Shown here in pieces: positions 16,060-23,678 of a DNA stretch of 64,000 nt. Every line of letters begins with the position of its first letter. Positions within the stretch are counted from its first letter, which is position 1. The notes under the pieces are model-generated. The model saw only the letters and a program-made list of their open reading frames with translations, was not told the origin of the DNA and ran no database searches. A program made the position numbers and the translations under genes. Location: NCBI RefSeq assembly GCF_000381885.1, contig NZ_KB907209.1:144737-208736 (forward strand), given 5' to 3'. The DNA comes from Actinomadura atramentaria DSM 43919. GTDB lineage: Bacteria; Actinomycetota; Actinomycetes; Streptosporangiales; Streptosporangiaceae.

Positions 16060-19000
16060 GTGCCGGAGGGGGGCGGGGACCGGGGTCCGGGAACGCTGCT
16101 GCGGTTCCTGCGCGACCTCGCGCGCGCCCGCCGCGGACCCGCGCGCGACCTGGCCGCCTACGAGCGCGTCCACTGGCTCGCCGAACTGCCCCCCGACGTG
16201 TACGTCGAGACCGACGCGGGGCCGGGGGACGTGCTGTTCAGCGTCCCGGTCATCCCGCTGAGCCCGCCCGCCGTCATCGAGGAGTTCGACGGCTGGCTGG
16301 CGCTGCGCCACTGGTACCGCACGCTGCGCGGCCTCGCCGGGGTCCGCGGCGCGGAGATCGTCCTCGGGACCGGGCTGCTGACCCGGCGGCCCGTCCGCGA
16401 CCACCTGCTCGCCACCCCGGTGCGGGTCGCCGTGGACGAGCGGTCCGAGCGGGTCGACGTCGTCCTCGCCGGGCCGGCCGTGCTGCGGGACCGCGAACTC
16501 CTCGACGGCGTCCCCGGCTTCGACCCCGACCGCACCGCGCCGCTGCGCGACGCCGTCGCGCGCGGCGAGGGCGCGGGGCTGCACCCGTCCGCGCGCGACG
16601 TCCTGCGCGCGTGGGGCGCGGCGGCGCTCGACGGGGAGGCGGTGGCGTTCCGCGAGGACTGGTCGCCCGAGCACCCCGCCCCGGACGCGGCGCGGCTGCG
16701 GCTCGCGCCCGCGCTCGTCGTCCGCCCGCCGGGCCGCGCCGCCGTCGCCGCCTACTACGACGAGATCGCCGCGCAGCCGTGGACGCCCGCCGGGTTCGGC
16801 GCACTGCTCACCGCCGACGCGCCCTCGCCGCTGCTCAGCGCGGAGGAGCGGGACACCCCCAAGCTCGTCGCGGAGCTGCTCGGCCGGGGCAGCCGGGTGC
16901 TGGCCGTCACCGCCGACGCGGCGTCGGCGGCGCGGCTGCACGCCGCGCTCGCCCCCGACATCGCCGAGATGTGCGCGCTGCCGACCACGTCGGGCCTGGT
17001 CGCCGAGACGATGCGGGGCCGCGCCGCCGGGACCGACCCGGACGCGGAGCACCGCCGCGTCGAGGACTTGGAGCGCCGCGCGGCCGACGCGATCCGCGCC
17101 GCCGGAGGGCTGCGCGACCGGCTCGAACGGGCCGAGGCCGACGGCGGGCCGGACGCCGCGCCGTCCTGGATTCCGCACGCGCCGGACCTGCCCGACGAGC
17201 CGCCGCTGACCGCGCCGGAGGCCGCCGAGCTCGTCCGGCTGCTGCGCGACCGCGGCCCGGACCGCACCCGGCACCGCGACGTGGACCCCGGCGCGCTGCC
17301 GAGCGCGCCCTACGTCCGGACGCTCATCGAGGCGGAGGCCGCCGCCGCCGAGCGCGCGGGCCGCGCCGACACCGAAGTCTCCGCCGCGCTGCGCCGCTGC
17401 GACGCGCGGCTGCTCGCGCAGCTCGACGGACGCGCGATGGTCGTCAACGCGGCGCTGCGCGACCTCGGGCTCACCGGGCATCCGGCGGGCTGGAAGCACA
17501 CCGACCCGACCGTCCGCGCGTTCACCGACCTGCTCGCGCGGCGGCGGCCCGGCGTGTGGTCGCGCGTCGCGGAGCTGACCGGGCACGTCGAGGACGCCGC
17601 CGCCGCGCTGGAAGCCATCGCGGGCCGGCACGTCGAGCTGCCGCCGGGCGACCCGCCGCTGCGGCTCCTCGCCGCCGACGCCCGCGAGCTGCGCGACCAG
17701 CTCGCGGCCGGGTTCACGCCGCGCCGGGGCGTGCTGCGCGTGCAGGGGCCGCGGCCGACCGAACTGCTCGCGGCCGTCTTCGTGGACGGCGAGGCCGCCG
17801 TGACGCCCGAGCGCCTCGACGTCCTGCACACCTACCTCATGATCCTGCTGACATGCCGGGAGCTGCAGGCCGCGTGGGAGGACGCGGGGGTGTCGTTCCC
17901 CACGGACGTGCCGCTGCCGGAGCGGGTCGCGCGGTTCCGGCGGGCGCACCTGCGGCTCGCGCGCGTCCGGTCCGTCCAGGACGCCGTCGCGGAGACCGTC
18001 GCGCTGATCGCGGACGCGGGGCTGCCCATCCAGCTCACCCACCCGCTCCAGTGGTACGGGTACTCGGCGGGGCTGGAGCACGTCCTGCTCGGCCAGGGCA
18101 TCGAGCGCGCCGCCGCCGACCTCGCGGCGCTGCGCGACTCCATCCCGGTGTCGCGCAGCGACCCGCCGGAGCTGACCGCCGCGCGCGCCGCGATCGACGC
18201 GCGCGACGCGGCGGCGTACGGGCGGGCGCTGTCGGGGCTCGCCGACGCCCGGCACCGGCGCGCGGCGCAGCTCCGCCGCGACGAGCTGCTGGCGCGGCTG
18301 CGGGCCGTCCACCCGGCGCTCGCGGACCTGCTGCGCGACCCCGGCGACGACTGGCCGGACCGCGTCGCGACCTGGGACACGGCGTGGAAGACGGCGGTGC
18401 GGCCGCCCGCCGCGCCGCGCACGCCGCCGCCGGACCGGCTGCGCCGCGCGGTCGCGGACGCCGAGGAGCACCGCCGCGCCCTCGACGCCGAGCTGACCGC
18501 GGCACGGGCGTGGGCGGCGTGGAGCGACCGGCCGGGGGTGATCCCCGCGTGGATCGTCCCGCTGTGGCGCGTCCCGGACGTGCTGCCGCCCGGCCCGGAC
18601 TCCTTCGACGTCGTCGTGGTGGACGGCGAGCACGGCGCGGGCGCGGAGGCGCTGTTCCTGCTGTGGCTCGCGCCGCGCGTCGTGCTGGTCGGGGAGGCGG
18701 GCGCGCCGCTGCCGCCGCCGGAGCGGTCGCCCGCGCCGGACGCGCTGCCCGGCCCGCTGCGCGACCTCGTCACCCCGACGACGACGCTCTACACGCTGCT
18801 GCGGTCCCGGTTCGCCAAGGTCCGGTCGCTCGCGGACGAGCCCGGCCCCGAGCCGGAGCCGGACGCCGCGCCCGAGGGCCAGGGCCGCTCGATCGTCACC
18901 TACAAGCGGCCGGAGCTGCTGGCGCTCGTCGCGCAGCTCGCCGCCGAGGACCGCACCGCCGACGACGACGCGCTGGTGGCGCGCGCCCGGCGCGAGCTGG

Positions 19001-19080
19001 CGTGCCCGCCGAGCGAGGACGGACTGGTCGAGGCGCGGCTGCGGTTCGCGGTGGAGACGTACCGGGCCAGCGTCTCCTGA
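16060..19080 (+). CDS. Large protein resembling an inactivated SF1 (UPF1-type) helicase
   Basis: Protein of 1006 aa that I do not recognise as a characterised family. Near residues 845-885 the segment PAWIVPLWRVPDVLPPG, then FDVVVVDGEHGAGAEALFLL, then VVLVGEAGAP follows the layout of SF1 helicases, where DEAS/DEAA and GDxxQ would stand. Here these are DGEH and GEAG. At the expected Walker A position, about residues 255-280, there is no GxxGxGKS, only SPLLSAEERDTPKLVAELL followed by SRVLAVTADAASAARLHAAL, which resembles the strand after motif I. The middle is helical and Arg/Ala-rich. It is probably an ATPase-dead relative with a structural or regulatory role. GTG 16060 follows GGGAAGGGAG; a TTG 24 codons earlier is less likely. 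Confidence 0.55.
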   Translation: MPEGGGDRGPGTLLRFLRDLARARRGPARDLAAYERVHWLAELPPDVYVETDAGPGDVLFSVPVIPLSPPAVIEEFDGWLALRHWYRTLRGLAGVRGAEIVLGTGLLTRRPVRDHLLATPVRVAVDERSERVDVVLAGPAVLRDRELLDGVPGFDPDRTAPLRDAVARGEGAGLHPSARDVLRAWGAAALDGEAVAFREDWSPEHPAPDAARLRLAPALVVRPPGRAAVAAYYDEIAAQPWTPAGFGALLTADAPSPLLSAEERDTPKLVAELLGRGSRVLAVTADAASAARLHAALAPDIAEMCALPTTSGLVAETMRGRAAGTDPDAEHRRVEDLERRAADAIRAAGGLRDRLERAEADGGPDAAPSWIPHAPDLPDEPPLTAPEAAELVRLLRDRGPDRTRHRDVDPGALPSAPYVRTLIEAEAAAAERAGRADTEVSAALRRCDARLLAQLDGRAMVVNAALRDLGLTGHPAGWKHTDPTVRAFTDLLARRRPGVWSRVAELTGHVEDAAAALEAIAGRHVELPPGDPPLRLLAADARELRDQLAAGFTPRRGVLRVQGPRPTELLAAVFVDGEAAVTPERLDVLHTYLMILLTCRELQAAWEDAGVSFPTDVPLPERVARFRRAHLRLARVRSVQDAVAETVALIADAGLPIQLTHPLQWYGYSAGLEHVLLGQGIERAAADLAALRDSIPVSRSDPPELTAARAAIDARDAAAYGRALSGLADARHRRAAQLRRDELLARLRAVHPALADLLRDPGDDWPDRVATWDTAWKTAVRPPAAPRTPPPDRLRRAVADAEEHRRALDAELTAARAWAAWSDRPGVIPAWIVPLWRVPDVLPPGPDSFDVVVVDGEHGAGAEALFLLWLAPRVVLVGEAGAPLPPPERSPAPDALPGPLRDLVTPTTTLYTLLRSRFAKVRSLADEPGPEPEPDAAPEGQGRSIVTYKRPELLALVAQLAAEDRTADDDALVARARRELACPPSEDGLVEARLRFAVETYRASVS

Positions 19081-19133
19081 GCCCGTCCGGCGGCGGCAAG
19101 ATGGACGCGGCCGGACGGACGAGGGAGAACGCG

Positions 19134-19898
19134 GTGGGCGGGGCGGGCGACGACGGCGCGGAGCGCGAGTACCGGGTCGAGGAACTGGCGGCGGCGGCGG
19201 GCGTGCCCGTCCGGACGCTGCGGTACTACCAGGAGCGGCGGCTGCTCCCGCCGCCGGTCCGGCGCGGCCGCACCGCCTGGTACTCGGCCGCGCACCTGGA
19301 CCGGCTGCGGCTGATCGGCGAGCTGATCGAGCGCGGTTACCGGCTGGACGGCATCGAGGAGCTGCTGGCCGCCGCCGGGCAGGGCCGGGACGTCACCGAG
19401 CTGCTGGGCCTGGAGTGGGCGGCGTCGGCGCCGTGGGCGGAGCAGACGCCGGTGGAGCTGCGGCCGGACGAGCTGGCGGAGCTGTTCGGCGACCAGTTCA
19501 CCGAGGAGGCCGTGGCGGAGGCGGTGGAGCTGGGCTACCTCGTGGTGGACGGCGACCGGCTGCTGCACACGAGCCGCCGGCTGCTGGACGCGACCGTCGA
19601 GCTGGTGCGCGCGGGCATCCCGCTGCGGGCCGTCCTCGCGGTGTCGTGGGAGCTGGAGGCCGCCTACGACCGGATGGCGTTCGCGTTCGTTCAGCTCGCC
19701 CGGACGCATCTGCTGGACGCGGTGCCCGGCCCGCCGTCGCCGGACGGCCTGGACCGGCTCGCCGCCGTGGTGGACCGGCTGCGCCCGGTCGTGCGGACGG
19801 TCGCCGACGAGCACTTCGGCCGCGCGATGGACCGCCGGATCGGCCGCGACGTGACCGAGCTGAAGGCCCGGCTGCGGCCGCCGCGCCCCGGGGGCTGA
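19134..19898 (+). CDS. MerR family transcriptional regulator
   Basis: Regulator of 254 aa. The MerR winged helix-turn-helix is at residues 10-80 (YRVEELAAAAGVPVRTLRYY, then YSAAHLDRLRLIGELIERGY), followed by a longer than usual effector region of about 170 residues without metal-binding cysteines. GTG 19134 is chosen over ATG 19101 because GAGGGAG precedes it. It follows the helicase-like gene by about 50 bases on the same strand and may be co-transcribed with it. The effector is unknown. Confidence 0.88.
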   Translation: MGGAGDDGAEREYRVEELAAAAGVPVRTLRYYQERRLLPPPVRRGRTAWYSAAHLDRLRLIGELIERGYRLDGIEELLAAAGQGRDVTELLGLEWAASAPWAEQTPVELRPDELAELFGDQFTEEAVAEAVELGYLVVDGDRLLHTSRRLLDATVELVRAGIPLRAVLAVSWELEAAYDRMAFAFVQLARTHLLDAVPGPPSPDGLDRLAAVVDRLRPVVRTVADEHFGRAMDRRIGRDVTELKARLRPPRPGG

Positions 19899-19981
19899 CA
19901 CGGTCCGCCGCATGGTCTACGCTCACGACGATTACAGTTCCAACTGGGAACGAGCGTTCGACCAGAGGTAGGTGCAGCGAA

Positions 19982-20878
19982 GTGGCGCGATCGGGAAGCG
20001 TTTCCGGCCAGGTGGCGGTGGTAACGGGTGCGGCGCGCGGGCTGGGCCTGCTGCTGGCGCAGTCGCTCGCGCGGCGCGGCGCGCGCGTCGCGCTGCTCGG
20101 CCTGGAGCCCGAGGAACTGGCCGCCGCCGCGAAGACCTGCGGGCCGGGCGCGCGGCACTGGACCGTGGACGTCACCGACGACGCCGAACTGCGCCGCGTC
20201 GCCGCCGAGGTCGCGGAGCACTACGGGCGGATCGACATCGTCGTCGCCAACGCGGGGATCGCGACCGGCGCGCCCGTCGAGCACTCCGACCCCGAGACCT
20301 TCGCCCGCGTCATCGAGGTCAACCTGCTCGGCAGCGTCAACACCGCGCGCGCGTTCGTGCCGGAGCTGCGCCGCAGCAAGGGGCACTTCTTCCAGGTCGC
20401 GTCGCTGGCCGCGCTGTGCGCCGCGCCGATGATGGCCGCCTACTGCGCGAGCAAGTCCGGCGTCGAGGCGTTCGCGCACTGCCTGCGCGCCGAGCTGGCG
20501 CCGCACGGCGTCACGGTCGGGATCGGGTACCTGAGCTGGACCGACACCGACATGGTGCGCGGCGCGGACCAGGACGCGGCGCTGCGCGACATGCGGGCGT
20601 CGCTGCCGTTCCCGACCAACCGGACCTACCCGCTGGAGCCGACCGCCGAGCGGCTGGTGCGCGGGCTCGTCCAGCGCCGCCCGCACGTGTACGGGCAGGC
20701 GTGGCTCCCCGCGCTGCAGGCCGGGCGCGCGCTCGTGCCGGTCGTCGTCACCCGGTACGCCCGCAAGCACCTGGCCGAGTTCGAGCGCCGCTGGCTCGCG
20801 GCGGGCGGGAACAACCGTCTCGTCGGCGCGGGCGGCGCGGCGGCGACCCGCGCGAAGACCACCGAGGACGCAGGCTGA
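19982..20878 (+). CDS. SDR family oxidoreductase
   Basis: Short-chain dehydrogenase of 298 aa. NAD(P) motif TGAARGLG, NAG motif VVANAGIATG, catalytic Ser in VASLAALC and Tyr/Lys in YCASKSGVEAF. The C-terminal region carries the extra PLEPTAERLVRGLVQRRPHVY found in membrane-associated SDRs acting on lipids or sterols. GTG 19982 has a purine-rich GAGGTAGG about ten bases upstream. It is followed by a strong hairpin at 20891-20934, so the transcript likely ends there. The substrate is unknown. Confidence 0.88.
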   Translation: MARSGSVSGQVAVVTGAARGLGLLLAQSLARRGARVALLGLEPEELAAAAKTCGPGARHWTVDVTDDAELRRVAAEVAEHYGRIDIVVANAGIATGAPVEHSDPETFARVIEVNLLGSVNTARAFVPELRRSKGHFFQVASLAALCAAPMMAAYCASKSGVEAFAHCLRAELAPHGVTVGIGYLSWTDTDMVRGADQDAALRDMRASLPFPTNRTYPLEPTAERLVRGLVQRRPHVYGQAWLPALQAGRALVPVVVTRYARKHLAEFERRWLAAGGNNRLVGAGGAAATRAKTTEDAG

Positions 20879-21220
20879 GCCACCACACCGCGGCCCGGCG
20901 CAGCCCGCGCGAGGCGGCGGGCTGCGCCGGGCCGGGACTGCGCTGAGCTGCGTCGGGCTGCGCTGAGCTACGTCGGCCGGGCTGCGTCGGTCCGCGCTGC
21001 GCTGGGCCGGGTGCGCGGGGACGCGCCGCTAGGGACGGGCTGCGCCGGGACGTGGGCCGGGCTTCTGGTGCGGTGCGGCGGCGGGTGTGGTGTGGCGCGT
21101 AATTGCTGGATGGATATACGGCTCTTTCCGGTAAGTAATGCATAGGAATGTTCCTCCCCTTCGTGACACGATGGTGTTGACCGCCGGTTGACCGTCCATT
21201 TCCGTCACGCGGGGAGGTCC
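20879..21220. other. Gene-free region with a terminator and short degenerate repeats
   Basis: Between the SDR gene and the AMP-binding_C/membrane gene. After the hairpin at 20891-20934 comes a run of imperfect repeats built on CTGCGCTGAGCTGCGTCGG (about 20938-21015), then an AT-richer patch around 21080-21190 that probably holds the promoter of the next gene. I see no coding signal. Confidence 0.5.
20891..20934. terminator. 18-bp stem-loop after the SDR gene
   Basis: CGGCCCGGCGCAGCCCGC pairs perfectly with its reverse complement across an eight-base loop. It begins 13 bases after the SDR stop and has no U-tract. It is a convincing GC-rich intrinsic terminator. Confidence 0.8.
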
Positions 21221-21979
21221 ATGTCCTACGAAGACGTAGAAACGGAACTGCGCGCCCATCCGCGCGTCGAGGACTGCGCGGTCGTCGGCATCCCGGCGGG
21301 GGAGCGCCGCCCCACGCTCGTCGCGTACGTCGTGGCCGACGGGCCTGTCGACGCGGCCGAGATCCGGGCGTTCCTCGGCCGCCCGCGGCTGCCGCGCCGC
21401 CGCATCCCGCGCGCCGTGATCCTGGTCAAGAGCCTGCCCCGCGACGCGAACGGCAGGCTGCGCCGCAAGCGGCTGCCGCTGCCCGTCCTGTCGGACCGCG
21501 AACGCGGCAAGGCCGAGGTCTTCGCGGACATGAGCGACGGCGTCCTCGCGCTGTGCGTGCTCGGCGCGGCGCTGGTCCTCACGCTCGTGTCGCGGGGCCT
21601 GACCGACGCGTTCTGGCCGGGCTCGACGTTCCTCGGCGGCGTCCCGCAGCCGTGGGCGACGCTGTTCCAGGTGCTCTACTGGGCCGAGTCGGCGGCGTTC
21701 GGCGTCGGCGTCGCGTACCTGTTCATGGGGTACTCGCGGCTGGAACGGCTCGGCCGGCCGGCGTGGCTGACGGCGCTCGCGCACGTCGCCCTGGCCTGGC
21801 TGCTCATCGCCTGGTGGCCGCAGGACAACTTCTACCGGCTCACCGCCAAGACCGACTGGGGCGGGCAGGCGGCGTGCGTCTACGCGTTCAACATCACGCT
21901 GATGATCGCGGCGGCCGTGCTCATCGCGTTCGCGTTCGCCGATCCCGAACGCGAACGCGAGCGCGCCGACGACGACTGA
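21221..21979 (+). CDS. AMP-binding C-terminal domain fused to a four-helix membrane domain
   Basis: Protein of 252 aa in two parts. Residues 1-95 match the C-terminal lid of acyl-CoA/amino-acid adenylating enzymes: VETELRAHPRVEDCAVVGIP, VAYVV, RRRIPRAVILVKSLPRDANGRLRRKRL, including the catalytic-lysine-type PRDANGRLRRK (usually PRTxxGKxxR; here Arg-Leu replaces Gly-Lys). The large N-terminal adenylation domain is absent. Residues 108-245 hold about four membrane helices with a conserved-looking WWPQDNFYRL loop. ATG 21221 follows GGGGAGG. The stand-alone lid cannot adenylate, so a regulatory or carrier role is possible. The 3' end overlaps the convergent GNAT-ATP-grasp gene by 59 bases. Confidence 0.65.
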   Translation: MSYEDVETELRAHPRVEDCAVVGIPAGERRPTLVAYVVADGPVDAAEIRAFLGRPRLPRRRIPRAVILVKSLPRDANGRLRRKRLPLPVLSDRERGKAEVFADMSDGVLALCVLGAALVLTLVSRGLTDAFWPGSTFLGGVPQPWATLFQVLYWAESAAFGVGVAYLFMGYSRLERLGRPAWLTALAHVALAWLLIAWWPQDNFYRLTAKTDWGGQAACVYAFNITLMIAAAVLIAFAFADPERERERADDD

Positions 21980-23678
21980 CGTCCAGGTCGCGGAACATCG
22001 CGCCGAGCGCGGTGTTCGCCGCGCGCGCCGCCGCCTCGGCCGCGTCCAGCGCGTCCGGCGTCCGCGCCGCGAGCGCCAGCCCCAGGTAGGGGGCCGGGTC
22101 GAAGGCGGCGGTCGGGATCGTGACCAGCGCGGTCGCGCCCGCCGCGCCGCACGCCGCCGTCAGCTCCGCGACGTGCTCGCGCAGCGCCTCGTCGGGCAGC
22201 CGCGCGCCGAGCGGCAGCCGGTCCAGCGTCCGGACCAGGTGGCGGCCGGCGCGCCGCCGGTCCAGCGCCGCCGCGACGCAGAACGCGGCGGCCGGTCCGG
22301 TGAGCCGCAGGTTGATCTCGGCGGGGGCCAGCGCGCCCGACCGGCCCCGCACGAAGTCGACGTCGAACCAGCCCCGGTAGCCGTCCGCCGCCAGCGCGCG
22401 GCCGACCGCCGTGCCGAAGGCGGTGGCGGTCGCCGCGACCGCGTCCGGGACCGCGCCCGGGCCGACCGTCACGCCCCGGTAGCCCGTCCCCGCCACCGCC
22501 ATGCTCCCGACGCCGACCGGGTGGACCGCGCCGTCGCCGCCGATCACCGCGTCGAACGTCGGATCGCCGCACACGTCGGCCTTCGCGACGTACTCCTCCA
22601 CCACCGCGCCGCCGCGCGGCCACCGGCCCGCGACGCGCAGCGCCGCGCGCCGCCCCGCGCGGTCCGGCGGGACGACGAGCGTCCCCGACCCGCCGACGCC
22701 GTACTCGGACTTCACCACGACCGGCGCGTCCCCCGCGCGGGCCAGCTCCCGCGCCAGCACGCGCCGCGACCGCACCGGCCGCTGCGCGGGCACCGCGACG
22801 CCGGGGACCTGCGGGCCGAGCGCCCGGAACAGCGTGTGCGCCGAACGCTTCGACTCGTACCGGCGGATCGCCGCCGCGAGCTCCGGCGCGGCGGGGACGA
22901 GCCGCCCGAACGCGGCGGACCGCCCCCACGGCACGCCCGGCGCGTCCGTCAGCAGCGCGCGCAGCTCCGGCCGCGCCGCGACCGCCGCCGACACGCGGCC
23001 GTCCGGCGCGACACCCGAGTGGACGGGCACGTCGCCCCAGCCGAGCGCGTCGGCGGTCTCGCGCGCCCACCAGTCCGGCACCGGCTCGGGCAGCACGAGC
23101 GCGGCGGGCCGCGCCCCGCAGAACGCCGTCAGGCACGCGTAGTGGTCCGGGCCGCGCACGACGCCGCCGAACTGGCCGTTGAACTCCGCGGCGTTCCCGA
23201 TCCGCACGGCCGGGCCGCCCGCGTCCCACGCCGCCGCCCACGCGGGCTCGGGGAGCACCGGCCGCGCCACCAGGTCGCGCCCGTCCCGCTCCGCGCCGAG
23301 CGCGAGGTAGAACCCCGTCGCGTGCGGGTCCGGGACGATCCGGACGCGCTCGAACCCCAGCCGCGCCGCCTCGGCCAGCACGTGCCGGTACAGCGTCCGC
23401 CCGATCCCGCCGCCGATCGCGTCCGGCTCGACGAACAGCAGCCCCAGCTCCCCGTCCGGCGGCTCGCCGTCGAGCGTCGCCAGGCCCAGCACCCGCCCGC
23501 CGCGCTCCGCGACGGCCGTCCGCCGCGCCGCGACGTCGCCGGGCCGCAGCGTCAGCTCCGCGCGGCACGCCGCGAGGTACGCGTCGTCGTAACCCCAGTG
23601 GGCCTTGGAGCGCAGCGCGAGCGCGCTCAGCGCGGCCGCCTCCCCGGGCCGCGCCGCGCGGACGGCGACGTCCGTCAC
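21921..23678 (-). CDS. GNAT acetyltransferase-ATP-grasp ligase fusion
   Basis: Protein of 585 aa. Residues 1-150 form a GNAT domain (EAAALSALALRSKAHWGY, then the acyl-CoA loop GGGIGRTLYRHV and FYLALGAERDG). The rest has ATP-grasp features: nucleotide-binding PVVVKSEYGVGGSGT, AVVEEYV, and the Mg-binding end FDVDFV...APAEINLRLTG. ATP-grasp enzymes join a carboxylate to an amine through an acyl phosphate. GTG 23678 overlaps the lysX stop (GTGA), so it is co-translated with the lysyl-phospholipid enzyme. I infer a peptide- or amino-acid ligase with an acetylation step, perhaps in envelope modification; substrates are unknown. Confidence 0.75.
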   Translation of the reverse strand: MTDVAVRAARPGEAAALSALALRSKAHWGYDDAYLAACRAELTLRPGDVAARRTAVAERGGRVLGLATLDGEPPDGELGLLFVEPDAIGGGIGRTLYRHVLAEAARLGFERVRIVPDPHATGFYLALGAERDGRDLVARPVLPEPAWAAAWDAGGPAVRIGNAAEFNGQFGGVVRGPDHYACLTAFCGARPAALVLPEPVPDWWARETADALGWGDVPVHSGVAPDGRVSAAVAARPELRALLTDAPGVPWGRSAAFGRLVPAAPELAAAIRRYESKRSAHTLFRALGPQVPGVAVPAQRPVRSRRVLARELARAGDAPVVVKSEYGVGGSGTLVVPPDRAGRRAALRVAGRWPRGGAVVEEYVAKADVCGDPTFDAVIGGDGAVHPVGVGSMAVAGTGYRGVTVGPGAVPDAVAATATAFGTAVGRALAADGYRGWFDVDFVRGRSGALAPAEINLRLTGPAAAFCVAAALDRRRAGRHLVRTLDRLPLGARLPDEALREHVAELTAACGAAGATALVTIPTAAFDPAPYLGLALAARTPDALDAAEAAARAANTALGAMFRDLDVSRRRRARVRVRDRRTRTR

